Of a stretch of 64,000 nt of DNA, positions 12,286 through 23,816 are shown piece by piece. The translations under genes and the position numbers were made by a program. The notes beneath the pieces are model-generated. The model did not search any database and was not told the origin of the DNA. It worked only from the letters and a program-made list of their open reading frames with translations. Source of the DNA: Pleurotus djamor (Eukaryota > Basidiomycota > Agaricomycetes > Agaricales > Pleurotaceae); the NCBI GenBank assembly GCA_029747585.1, contig JAPEVF010000164.1:1-64000 (forward strand), written 5' to 3'. The stretch's first letter is position 1; the number at the start of each line of letters is the position of its first letter.

Positions 12286-14197
12286 ATGGAGGTAGGATTC
12301 GAGAACTACTTGGATCCCATCGTCCTCCAATCTATTGAGGGAGCTGAGATAGCTCGCCTCTTAACGATCGCCATGTTCGGTCTTTTGATATATGACTGGT
12401 TTCTTACGCTGGACGCGGAGGTGCGTGACTTAGTTCCTTCATCCACTCATTTCTTACATCTTCATTTCAGATGAAGTGCTTTTGGAGGGGACGTTGGTCC
12501 ATATCTCGTATCCTCTTTCTAGCGGTGAGTTCACCCGCTTCGTATCTGAGAACTCGTTGCTGAGGCATCTTCGACACAGAACCGTTACCTGACACCGATC
12601 GCTATACTGTACGTGCTTGCTGTCTTTGCTGTATGTCAGGCAACTGACTTTTCTACAGTCTCCCACTATACTGTAAGCGAATCGGCCTTGAAACAAAGAA
12701 CCATAATTCTGATTTTCCTAGGCTTTCAAACTACCACTCCGACATTTACTGTAAGCTCTCCCCCTCTTTGGCCTCTCCACAACTACTAATGTCTTCAATA
12801 GTTGTAAGTCTGTGCTTTGGCCGCGTCTTTTATAGATCCTTACTCTATGTCAAGTTGTCAACGAGCCATCCAGGGATGCTTCATATTAACTGTTCTGGTC
12901 ATGGGCATAGTCCAAGGTGCACAATACATCTGCCTGCGCAGGCCTAGTAATGAACTCCCTCTCAATAGCCATTCTGATGCTTCGCGTCTACTACCTCTTC
13001 TCCGGCTCGAAGCTCATTCAACGCATCGTCGTCCTTTGCTTTATCATCTCCGTTAGCGTCTCCTTGACGTTCTCATGCATTGCCGCTGCCAACCTCCGAG
13101 GGCTTATGCCTCTAGTGGCATTTGGTATCAAAGGTTGCCGCGCCGAACGACCTGAAGGTTTCTGGCGGCTTTACCTACCGCCATTGGTCCTCCATACCAT
13201 CCTTTACATGTTGACCGTTCTGCGTGCTGCGAGGAATCGACGGATGCTTAAGAAAAGCCCCGTGATGCAGAGGTTACTGAAAGAGTGCGTCCTGTTTCCA
13301 CCATCTTCCCAACTGGGTTATCTAACCTCCATTCTAGCGGTGGATTCTTCTATTTCGTCACTGTCGGTACGTTTGACCTTTTCTTTCCTGCTAATTTTCG
13401 AGATTTCTGATCCCAATTGCGAACGACAGTTTCATTTGGCTTCAGTGGAATCGGGTCCTTCATGTACAATTATCCTCATGTAAGCTGTGGCCTGTCCATA
13501 ACCTGCGTTCTCCCAGCTCACCCCTCCTAATAGATCAATGTTCCTGCAATATTCTCGAAGTAAGTTCTGCGACACCCCTCTCATCATCACCTGTTCTCAT
13601 CGTTGCATCACTCTCCCTTGCCATCACCTCCCACCTCACTTCCCCTCTCACACCTGCCTTCTCGGATCACTGCATTTTTCATATACCCGAACACTCCTTT
13701 CATCCCATCACGAAGTTTTGTCCTGGGAATCACCTCCGTCTGCGTCTCACGTATCATGCTCTCCATCCAATCCCTAGCCGCCAGCCTGGGTTCCGACACA
13801 GCATGGTTACTCAACAACGTTGAACTTTCCCGTGTCAACTGGCGTCATGGTGCTCACGAAGGCGAGCTTATCGTCGACCTCGACCCGGCCTACGCTGAAG
13901 AAGAGGAGTATCATCGTCAAGACGTTGAATACGACCGCAGGATGTTTAGCTCGGATTTGGAAATGTCGGATGTGAAGGCAGGAACACCGCTTAAGGATCT
14001 ACCGGGACAACCGAAACAGGCGAAGGTCACTGTGAGGACGACGAGAGTGGGAACGTTCGGACCTATGAGCCCAGAACCATTCTCCAACCACCAGAGTTTC
14101 TTGACATTAAAATCATGGTATGCCCCCTTCAACTTACTTTTCCTCCCACGTATACGCAATCTTCTGACGACTTTTCCTTCCACCTCCCTCTACCAGA
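12286..14197 (+). CDS. DUF6533-type multi-pass membrane protein
   Basis: This belongs to a large basidiomycete family of unknown function with about seven TM helices. The N-terminal signature is clear: ARLLTIAMFGLLIYDWFLTL, then after an intron the FWRGRWSISRILFLANRYL segment, which is the DUF6533 core. Further helices read as FILTVLVMGIVQGAQ, NSLSIAILMLRVYYLF, IVVLCFIISVSVSL, YLPPLVLHTILYML, a segment near FFYFVTVVSFGFSGIGSF, and FVLGITSVCVSRIMLSIQSL. A hydrophilic tail (SDTAWLLNNVELSRVNW onward) follows. The gene is cut by many introns, including very small exons at about 12659-12850 and 13480-13560, so the middle is approximate. The ATG at 12286 is chosen because the other nearby ATG (12281) is out of frame. 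The last intron appears to split the stop codon (TG|A, A at 14197). If that intron is not spliced, the frame runs to 14262. Confidence 0.75.
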
Positions 14198-14262
14198 TCC
14201 AGCGGGGCTGTTCTGTTCTCCACAAAACCTCTTCTTCATACATTCACGATCAAATGACCTAG

Positions 14263-15214
14263 TGTTATACTATATCTTATTTACTCAGCTTATGATACCT
14301 TCGCTTTCGACCTGGCTCTTTGTTTGGAATTATCAATACCTCCCACTCGAGATGGACTTTGCGTACACTAGCCTTGTAATATATACACACATTTCCCGGG
14401 ATAAACATCCACTATCAGCTCTCCTCATCGCCCCTTCTTCGCGCTTCACGCGCCACGCCCCAAGGCCTCATTTCTACCGTTATCAACACCCTTGTCCGAA
14501 AATAGGCATCCCGTTTCCAATATAGGCTTCCATCACTCTCGTAATAATAGTATTAATTTCGAACGCATCAACGAATTCGAAGCCCCAGCCGCGAAGCTCC
14601 TCTCTACCCAAGTTAGACTACTTCCTAGTTCATATCGAACTACGTGCCTTAAAAGCGAGAAGGCGGGTAGGCAGTCCATCACGCTTCTGGTAGCTCTACA
14701 TCGAACAGTATGGGGTCAAAAGGCCGTATGCCTTCAGATAAGACGGAGCTTAGTGCGATGGGTCGATTATTCATCTACATAGAGTAGGAATCGAAAGGAG
14801 CGTGATGACAGCGCGGGACGGAGTCAGAGATGAGAGGGAAAATGGGGGAGGGTGCTAACGTGAAGTATCCAAGAAAGTCTATGTCAGACGAATGGAAAGG
14901 TAATCCGAATGGTCTATGATGTACATTATTAAGTATCCAATGTCAAGTAGATGTCGATGTATGCAGTCCAGATTTCCAAAGAAAAGATCCACGAGTATGA
15001 AAGAAGTTCGAAAGATGAGAGGGGCATCGTTATCGGCACCATGCAAAGACGTGGTGCGATGCACGGGAAGTTGAGGGATGGGGGAAGGGGGGCGTAAGGT
15101 GGGGAGGATAAGGATAAATGAAGGGGCGTGATATGGGCATTACGATAATTTAAATGTTCCAATATACAATGCGTATGAGGTGTCCGAGCTTCAGATCGGG
15201 TGAGTCCAAAGGTT
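14263..15214. other. Convergent 3' intergenic region
   Basis: This lies between the DUF6533 gene (+) and the deacetylase gene (-), whose 3' ends face each other. It probably holds both 3' UTRs. No gene was recognised. Confidence 0.45.
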
Positions 15215-17330
15215 TTACAAGCGAGAGAAAATTCCCGTAGATCCGATAAGAGCGCTGAAAGCGCTGATCAATAAGATAGGTAGAATGTCCAGAGAGATCG
15301 CGGGAGCGGCGGCGTTGAAGGGGATGTAGGTCGCAGAAGGTCCATTAGCACCATCTTCATCGAACGTGCCGGTTCCGCCGCCCGTCAGATTAGCGCCATT
15401 CGGCTGCGAGGAAATTAGCACGATGAGGACGGCAAATATGAGATACGCACCCCAATGGGTCTTGAATTGTCCGCAAAGGCACAAGTGCTTGAAGTGCAAA
15501 TACACTCAGCCTTAACCGGGTCCCAGAATGGCGTTGAACAGTTTTGGGGCACTAATCACAGACACGCGTTCAGCTTCTCGCGATGTTGTCAGGCTCGGCG
15601 ATAGGCTTACATCGAGACCGTGGTTGCTGGCCGGCAAGTACGACCTGAGGAGGGTTCGGCCTCTCAACCGACGGATGATCCTGGGGACATCCGTACTATA
15701 ACCGACTGAATTAGTCAAATCCACATGTATGCGGATAAAACGACACGTACGCAGGTATAGAAGGGGAAATCAGAGAAGGAGCAGAGTTGAACAAGACCAG
15801 CTTCGTTGCCTGGCATTCCATTGCATATTGGGACATTGACCTGGGGCGTTGAACAATGGAGAGAGGCTAGGTTGCCAAGCTGTGAGACTGGAACGGGGTG
15901 CTGGACCCAATCAAGGAGCTGTTCGCTTGATACGATCCATACTATAGATACATTGTCAACATAACATTTGGGGGTATATAGAGACTGAGGTGATGACGAA
16001 CCATTCTGTTGGTTTTGGGCCCAGTCCAGGAAGGCATTGATCATATTGATGGTTGAATTGCTGGCCGTAGAACCAGGGACGGAGCGCTAAACAGTTGTGA
16101 TGGAGATTGAGATAATGACAATTCCGCGGATGTGAAATAAAGCATACCGAGACGTGGATGGGGTGGGTGTAGAGCCCAATAGGCTGCCTGTTCCCATTGT
16201 AATGCGCAGTGAATGTGTCTCGCATATATTCCAAGGTCGCGGAGTCATTGACCTTAGTACCTCCATTGGCTGCTTCCCTGGAGCATGTGGATGTTAGCTA
16301 TCATCCTAGCTGACCGGGTGGACATAGAACTCACAACCATGGATCCATGAGATGCGGCCCGGCAGCGCCTAGCTGATCGAAGAACGCGTACATTGGAATC
16401 TCCCAGAACCCAGGAAGCTTGGGTTCTCCCTTGCAAGATCCAGGAACCTGCAAGCAATCATTCGCCATGCCATAGTCGAGCGTATACGGCCAGTAAGCGT
16501 CCGTGTGTGGATCAGTAACTGGAATGGAAGCAGACGCAGAAGAATCGTAGGTGAACTTGGATTCATACCTAAATGGGATATGGGGTGTTAGGGAGATATC
16601 ATGTCGCGCTTATAAAAAGATGGAAAAACATACAGCCGTTTCAATGTATCGACGGAGTAATTGAGGAAAGGAGCGCGAAAGCCCTTGATGGCCGATTGGG
16701 GGATCCCAGCTAGTGCGTTCAGAGCGATCAAGTTCCCATTGATTTCGCCAGCTGAAGGATCGCCGACATGGTTCACGCTGCCAAGTTAAGTTCAGTCACG
16801 ACGGGGACAGTGGCAGCGCTCTCAGACGTACGTGTGGTCCGCAATCTCGTTTCCAGCGACGAACCAATCTATATGCTATCTTGAGACCAAGAAAAGAGAG
16901 CGTTTCGAGTCGGGCGCACCGGTCACAAGACTGTAGTTGGTGTAGCCGAGAGACGTGTAGTAGGTCATTCTAGGCGTGCAACCATTAGGATTTTTGCGGT
17001 GCGCAAGAAATTGGTTCACGGCGTCCAGTGTGTAAGATTGAATGGCGTCGTCCGCAGTGAAGACAATGAATTGCGGCACGTCCTCCTGGTATTTCGGGTG
17101 CAAATTGAGGGCCACGGCGCGCATACATGCAGTTCAATCTTACTCACCGGTTTGAGGCCTCCAGGTGGATTAACGCTAGCACAATTGCAGTTCGGCAGCT
17201 GACATCGAGAGGTGTCGCATGAGTATCCCGCTGCCTCCGGGCTAGTCGTGGGCCCCGATATTCCGCCTTCGGACTGCGCGGCGACGAGAAGAGGTGCCAG
17301 TAAGGCGAGTAAGGCGCAAGGAAGCAGCAT
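15215..17330 (-). CDS. CE4 polysaccharide (chitin-type) deacetylase, GPI-anchored
   Basis: This is predicted to deacetylate chitin or a related N-acetylglucosamine polymer at the cell wall. The start MLLPCALLALLAPLLVAAQ is a signal peptide, followed by a Cys-rich segment (CDTSRCQLPNCNC). The NodB motifs follow: FTADDAIQ with the Asp pair, NPNGCTPRMTYYTSLGYTNY, and after an intron the metal-binding HTVNH. Next come GFRAPF, YDSSA and LYTHPIH. This layout matches the insect-type CDA-like branch of CE4 rather than short bacterial NodB proteins. Motif 1 reads TADD where many members have TFDD. The C-terminus is a hydrophobic stretch (ISLDILPILLISAFSALIG) after a Gly/Asn-rich linker, as expected for a GPI signal. 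About nine short introns interrupt it. Introns near 15.5-15.7 kb were not fixed to the base. Confidence 0.88.
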
Positions 17331-17524
17331 GGGTCGCAGCAGGAATGATAAAGTTAAATGGCCTGATAAATACGAGTTCGCGAGTTTGGGGGTCGTTCGA
17401 GGCGGCGCTGGCGAGGCGGAGGCGAGAAAGGGCGAAATAAAAGCGAGAAATAAGGAAAGGAAGGTGGTGGTGGTTAAAAGGAAAGGAGCGATGAGGCCTC
17501 GCCTAGCCGCCAGGAAGAAGGTTT

Positions 17525-19375
17525 GTGTTAGACCAAGCGGAGGGTTCCCATGGGTTTCGATACACTCCGCTTAGTCAGGATCTCGCTAACCCAGTCTCTG
17601 CCAGGCGAAGATCATCCGCCTCAGCCGACCACCTATCCAGCTCCTTTCAGTCCGATGGTAAGGCCATTTTACGCCGCGAGACATATGGAACCCCAGTTTC
17701 GGATGCATTTGCGGACGAAGAATGACCTAGACGCCCTTTCTATGTCCCCCAGGCAGATAAGGCGAGGTTTGCAGCACTCATCCAGCTTCTGACGGCCATT
17801 AGACGCAACCAAGCAGTAAGTTTGAAGGCTCCGACAGCCATTTGTCACATGACGGCAGGACACCCTGCAAATTGGGGCGGTGGCTGTCCGCTACTGACAC
17901 CAGGCATTGTGCTGCAAATTGGCCTTGACAACCAGCTGCTGATGCAGTAGCCCGGCCCCATGGCCTGCGCTGATTGATTGGTTTGCTCACCACAAGCACC
18001 ATTCGATCATCATCTTCCTTAGCGCATCCGTGGGCGTATTGATGCACAGTCACCAGTTCTGGGTATGGAAAACAGGACGACATGCCGGGTATCATCGTGG
18101 CGGAAAATAACGCATGGCTAGGGTCGCAACTGGTGCTACACGATTGGGCGCCTAACTTCTTGCCCCCGGACTTTCAACGGACTTTACGGCTTCCATCCTA
18201 ACTTACATACCAGCAGCCGTCGACAAATGGCTCAGAGAGCTCAACGATCGTGAACTCGACGCTACTACGACCGAGTCGGTATGGGTGGGTTTGGAACATT
18301 GTACCTGGTGCAACCAACTGATGCTGTGTTCTCAGGAGCATCATGAAAACCTGCCCATCTTCGAGACGTTCGTAACAGAATCAATCATAATCGAATTTGT
18401 GTCAATACGGCTCGACTACCATCGAACATAGGCGTCCACAGGCCTACATAAAGCATACCGGGTCCTCCGTTGTAGTATGGAGTCATCCTAGAGTATTTCA
18501 CCCTGGCACCTGTACCACGCAACTCCATGGCAGCATTGAAGGGCAATTCTTTCTCCGCTGGTATGCACGAGAAATATCTCCCCGACGAGATATTGAGCTC
18601 CTGGCTCGACATGAAGGATGCTCTCACGTCGTCCTCTAGAAGCGTTTGTAGCACCGCAAAGAAGACACGTTCTTACAAACTCACCAAGTTCCCTTCCGTT
18701 CCAAATCTTCGAGCTTCCTACTCGGCACAGGAAAAGAGTAGATGGGGCATGTCCACCCAGGAGTCAAGCAAGACGAGCACTGTGAGCATGTTATGCGAAG
18801 TTTCTCACCCATTCGAACCGCTCATTCGAACACTTTCTAGACTGTTAGCCGTGCCTCGAAGTACCTTCGGCAAACGATCAGTCTCTCCAGATCGACTACC
18901 AAGCGTTCAAATACTGCTCCCGTCGAATTCTCGCAAATGAAACATCGTCAGCGTGAAGAAGGTCGTAGCAATATATCACTCCCATTCGCGAGCCCGGTAA
19001 GCTCGTCTCCGTTTGTGTCTCTCCCAGGACACCGTATCTGACGCCCATGCCTAATTTACAGAGTGCGCCATTGACAGAGTGAGTAAACCCTCCTTCTCGT
19101 ATCACTCGTCGCCAACATATCTTCGCTCCAGCTCATCCATCTGCGAACCGCCCCTGGAAATGGCCGACGAAGAAATCGACTTCTTCGCCGAAAGCGACAT
19201 CATGGCCGAGCCAACGCTCCCCTCCGCCATGAAGAGGCTTCGATCGTGGGGTATCCGCGCCACCGTCGACGAAACACATCTACGCTATATCGAGCAGGTC
19301 ATGGCAGCAGGCCATGATGCTCGTCGTCCTAGATTGGGGCCGCCACCTCCATACGGGTCGATTTCCCCACTCTAA
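17525..19375 (+). CDS. Multi-exon protein of unknown function
   Basis: I do not recognise a family. Coding-like pieces can be chained: an exon at about 17530-17654 (SQDLANPVSARRRSSASADH), joined to a helix-like piece about 17758-17817 (ARFAALIQLLTAIRRNQ). Then come exons around 18210-18280 (VDKWLRELNDRELD), 18336-18397 (HHENLPIFETFVTESIIIEF), and 18476-18780 (starting YGVILEYFTLAPVP). In-phase Ser/Arg-rich exons run to the stop at 19373-19375, the last encoding EPPLEMADEEIDFF and ending PPPYGSISPL. The joins 18397|18476 and everything downstream keep frame with GT..AG introns. The joins between 17.8 and 18.2 kb are unresolved, so the 5' part may belong to a separate gene. A shorter model would start at the ATG at 18527. 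Confidence 0.5.
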
Positions 19376-20912
19376 CATAAATGAACCAACCCTTCCCAAT
19401 TTTATATGTCCTGTGGTCTTGTCACTTGTCACTTGTTATTTAAGTTGGGCGACCGCCCCGCCGCGCGGGAAAGGGCTGTATCTGGTCCCCTTCATTAAGT
19501 TTTATGATGTATACTACTCATGGAATCCTGTATGTTTATTAGAATCTATCCGCAATCCGTCGCGAACTATATCCTCGTCGCGATCAAGGGTCTAATGTGA
19601 CCATTTGGCAGGGGACTGGGCATTTCTGTTGCGGAGCAAACCGCTTTGCGACGGGTTGTAAAGACACTATCACCCACATTGTTCCTTCCTCCGAAATCAA
19701 ACGTGACTTCGAATAAACGCGACTGCAGGCGAATATAGGGGGTGTTGCAAAGCCCCTGATGGACTCAGAGGAATTTTCCTCCAGCAACGCCTTGGCAACA
19801 CCCTCACTGATGCCATCCTGCTATCCCCGAAACAAGAAAAATCAAAGGACACCATTGAATCTTGAGCATAGTATGGGTCATCAGTACATGTTCTGCTCAA
19901 AAATATCTCTCAAAGTTGAGCGCTCCCCTGATGCATAAAGATAGGGGTCATTTTCACATTGGTAAACCCCCAATGTGCTACAGAACACGGCCACAAATCA
20001 GTCCAATGTCAGGCCAGGGCAAGCTAACTGTGAGATTAGCCTTGGATCACACTCTTCACCCTAGTAGATACCCCATGAGGGGGAATCTGCATGATTTGAT
20101 GTGAAGATCTGTTTCTGATTCTTTCCAGTTTGCATGTCCAATTTCCCTGCCAGATTTTGTGATGGTTTCAAAGACAAGAAGTGCATACTTGAAGATTTTA
20201 TGGGCATTGGGAACAGGGCCATTGGGCATATTTTCCATATCTTTCTGAATTGAGAAAATTGGGAGTCAGCCTTGAAACGGCCAAGGAAATTGCGATTTCA
20301 TGCTTTGGTGTATATCCATCCCGTCAAGCTCCCACCACAAAGGTATGGACAGTACAGATTGCTTCAATTTGCTGATGCTTCTGTTTAGTTATCCAAAAAC
20401 TCGGAATAAATAAATATATGTACACAGTAGTAAACAAAAGCATGCCCAGATGTCCTTTGTCTTCTCCTCTCAACCATTGAAGACCAACCTCCTTCCATTA
20501 GCCCATATTTTCCAAGGTGATTGGCCTCTCAAAGTTTCAAAGAAACCTTTCTCACTCACTCTACGAAAGGTCGTGTTGTCCCAGCTGTTCTGATTTTCAT
20601 AGTGATTGTATGTTCATTTTGGTTTAGCCATTGAACTCTAGCTCCAGACAAACTAATTCTTGCAAATTTGCACTCCTGCAGGTCCCAATCTCCTATGAAT
20701 CATGACACCAGTCCAACAGACACTGATTCTGGCCTGCGGAGACAATCCAGAGGATCATCTCGTCAAGCAGCAAGGGAAGGGAAGGCAAAAACGCGAAATT
20801 TATATGCCAGTTATCGTCATTCCGGGTCTGAGGCGTCCAGCCGAAGTTCAAGCTGCGATTTCGAACGCCGGACGGTGTTGGATCAAGGCCTGCAAAGTGG
20901 TGTAACGTGTGA
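19376..20912. other. Intergenic region with an AT-richer island
   Basis: Sequence from about 19.85 to 20.65 kb is visibly richer in A/T than the flanking genes and has no coherent open frame. It may be an old transposon remnant, but no terminal repeats or domain were found. The end of the region may contain upstream exons of the gene at 20913-21443. Confidence 0.35.
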
Positions 20913-21443
20913 AAGGCCGCGAGGTCAGTTCGAACACTTCCGAGCCAGACTTTGCCACGATATGGGTCTAATGCCCGTTTTGGGAATGTAGTGCCGAAGA
21001 TAGCGCCAGTGCTGGATCCGCCTTTTCGTCCCATTCCTATACCACCACCTCCGCTACCGACTCATCGCGTTTCGGTAGGGTCTGGGACGATTCCCATGGT
21101 CCGGATGACACATAAAAGATCGACGCCCGGGCCCACCCAATCGGCATCACCGAGGAAGAAAAAGTTTGCGCTTCAAATACCTACTCAGGGGTCGTCGTCG
21201 ATGTATGATGCTTTGGACGAAGTTGACGTTGAGATGGACGACTTGATGCCGCTGTCTGTCGAGGAATACAAGTCATCTGAAGTCTCCGTCTATAAGGACT
21301 TCGTGGTTTTCAAACCATTTCAGACAGACTCGCCTTTTTCTCAGCCGCCGGTCTACTTTGAACCGCCTCCGTCAACCGACCCACCACCGAGCTTCCTTTA
21401 CGACTATTTTGCAAAGATGGTTGACGCGTCCATTCCGGACTGA
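20913..21443 (+). CDS. Terminal exon of an unrecognised gene
   Basis: The open frame runs from 20913 to the TGA at 21441-21443 and reads like a real disordered protein. It has a Pro-rich stretch (RPIPIPPPPLPTHRV), a basic SPRKKKF patch and an acidic ALDEVDVEMDDLMPLS patch. A C-terminal FLYDYFAKMVDASIPD follows. No in-frame ATG lies near the 5' end, so earlier exons are likely between 20.6 and 20.9 kb. Function unknown. Confidence 0.45.
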   Translation, partial: KAARSVRTLPSQTLPRYGSNARFGNVVPKIAPVLDPPFRPIPIPPPPLPTHRVSVGSGTIPMVRMTHKRSTPGPTQSASPRKKKFALQIPTQGSSSMYDALDEVDVEMDDLMPLSVEEYKSSEVSVYKDFVVFKPFQTDSPFSQPPVYFEPPPSTDPPPSFLYDYFAKMVDASIPD

Positions 21444-21777
21444 GGAAAATGGGCTTGGGTGAGGTTCGAGGGACGCGTCGCGCTTGGTTTCTTTCGGAGG
21501 ATCGCTTTTTCCTGAATTGTTTTGTGAATAATGCTTTCGTTGTTGCTTATCGAACTAGAAATTTCCATACAACCCCCACTGATAATATCTACAATACGAC
21601 ATACCCCAGTTCATTGTCAATACATTTTCTTGCTTAATTTCTCGACCATCGCGTTGCCATCGCGTTTGGCGCTTGTTCGATGGACTTATGTAATGGCGTT
21701 CAGGGCGACAATTGGGTGCCGCATTGCAGCTTCTCCCCTCACCGACAACCCCAACGACGTCGACGACTTAACCCACA

Positions 21778-23102
21778 ATGGCCGCCGTCAATCTCTCATC
21801 GTCGCCGATAACCCAGGTGTCGCAGACACCTGTTCAGACCAACCTCCAGCCTCAGTTGTTGACGCGTCTTCTTCTTGACCTGCGTGGTCGTCGTTTTGAA
21901 GTTGACCGCGAGACGATAATGAACTTGCCCGAATCAGTCTTGCTATGCTTGTTCCCTAATGGCTTGGTACTCAGCAGACAGAGTGTGGCTATGTCGGACG
22001 GGGGTGATGCTGAGGAAGAGGAAGAAGTCTATGGCGTGGATGTAAGCTGGCATGCTACTTCATTTGTCGAAAGTTTCCTAACATTTGCGCTAGTTTGACC
22101 CGGATTGCTTCCAATATGTGCTCACCTTCTTCCGTAATGCCTCAGAGGCATTCTATGGAACCGCTACGTCACCAGGACTTTTCAGCGCGCAACAGCACCT
22201 CTTGGATGGATCTCCTCCCTCTGAGTTTGGCTCGGCAACGTCGCAGAACCCTCTACTCTCTAAGCAAGCTATAATCGTCCTCCGCGAAGAACTGGAATAC
22301 TTCTCCATACCCCCGAAAGAAAGCAATGCGGCCACAGACCAGAACGGCCTCGCAAACGAAACGCTGGTCGTTTTGAAGAGGAAATGCGGGGACTATCTGA
22401 TGGATAAAAGGAATATCTTTACCGCGCTGCAGAGGAACGTGAACAAGGAGAATAATCTGGCGGAACAGCATTTGATAGATATGCTTTGCATGAGGTGGGT
22501 GCTTTGTCTACATGTGGGGTCTTCAATCGAGCTATGTGTTTAGCCATGGGGCGAGGAGCATGTCTCGGACATTCTTAACTGCTTTGAGCTAACCGATGTC
22601 CTTTCTGCGGTTCACCTCTGCAACGTTTTCGCCTCACTGCCTTACTGACACTCCTTGCTTTGGTTGTCAGTGGCTTTGATCGTGAAGATGAGTGGGGCTA
22701 CCGCGCCTTGGAGCCCTCAAGATGTTGCATTTCGTCGATAGCGCTGGTTCTCCTGAAGACGGGTATTATGCACCATCAGACTGGCTCGAATGGGGAGAGC
22801 CCCGTAACGGTCGACTATAACCAGATGGCTACGGCGCAGAAGCTGCTCTTATTCTGGCGGAAGCCTGCGGTACGTCATCAGAACCTACCAAGACTATGCC
22901 TACGTTCCTCATAATAGCGTTTTACAGCGCAAGTGCTGGTGGGATGGCATTGACGTTGAACTCCCGGAAGCCGATGGGCAACCGGCTAAAACGGTCAAAC
23001 TCTGGGCACGCAGAGTATGGACCCTGGAACTCAGTTTGGTACGCGTTATATTCTCTTTGTTTTTACCATTGTCAACGCGACTTACTGTGGGCGCAGGTGT
23101 GA
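21778..23102 (+). CDS. Whi2-like protein with BTB/KCTD-type domain
   Basis: Yeast Whi2 is a cytosolic factor that, with Psr phosphatases, acts in general stress response and restrains growth when nutrients are low. The present protein has the family's pattern: an early BTB/T1-like fold starting LLLDLRGRRFEVDRETIMNL, then LLCLFPNGLVL, an acidic loop, and across an intron the VDFDPDCFQYVLTFFR segment. It continues through ELEYFSIPP, VLKRKCGDYLMDKRNIFTAL and after further introns SGFDREDEWGYRALEPSRCCISSIALVLL, a typical Whi2 C-terminal block. It ends WTLELSLV with the TGA at 23100-23102, reached by a final splice (intron about 23040-23096). The start MAAVNLSS has no competing upstream ATG in frame. 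Function is inferred from the family. Confidence 0.8.
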
Positions 23103-23816
23103 TGCTCCGGAATAATTTCGACGATCATAGCTGTCGAGGTGGTTCCATCCTGCTTTGTTTTGTAGTCTGCTTTCTTTCGGATCTGGTTTCATGGCGCTTC
23201 GCCTTTCTATCTCTACGCCTTCGGCGACTCGCCGCCCACATGGATACCCCTTAATCTGCAAACGTTCATGACAATACAGCGTTTACGGCGAGTCCATATG
23301 ATTTAGTGAGATTGGGCGTGTTCTATACTGGAATCCGGGATGTGTATTGTGCTGCTGTGTGGGCGTCCAATTTCTAGGCAGCAGACTGAAACTACAACAA
23401 CAGCTTTCTGTGTCATCGATGTGATGGGGCGTTAGTGCTCCAGGAATCCAGTTTTGATGTCGCCTATATATATATCTGAGGATGTGAGAATTTGTGATGT
23501 CAAGACCTTCTTGTTTTGTTCTCGGGGAGCATTGACGACCGAACAAGTTTCCGGCTGGCAACCTTTCTTGCTTTCGTACCACCACCAACCGCCACCATCT
23601 TCACCACCAGCCGCGCAAAGGCCCCCTCATTCTCCCGAGATTCATAATTAAACATTTGTCGTTGGTCTTGACAGACCGAGAAGCCTTGCGGACGCCTCGA
23701 GGCAGCACCAATCTCGATTTGGGCCCCTTCAAAAGATTCCTAACGCCCAGTATATCACATAGTCGCTGGTCGCTCATATTCAAGCTGTGTTTCTCCTCTT
23801 CTCCTACACACTCGTT
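23103..23816. other. Intergenic region
   Basis: This is about 700 bases between the Whi2-like stop and the next start codon. It includes a short AT dinucleotide run near 23465-23475. No gene was recognised. Confidence 0.4.
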
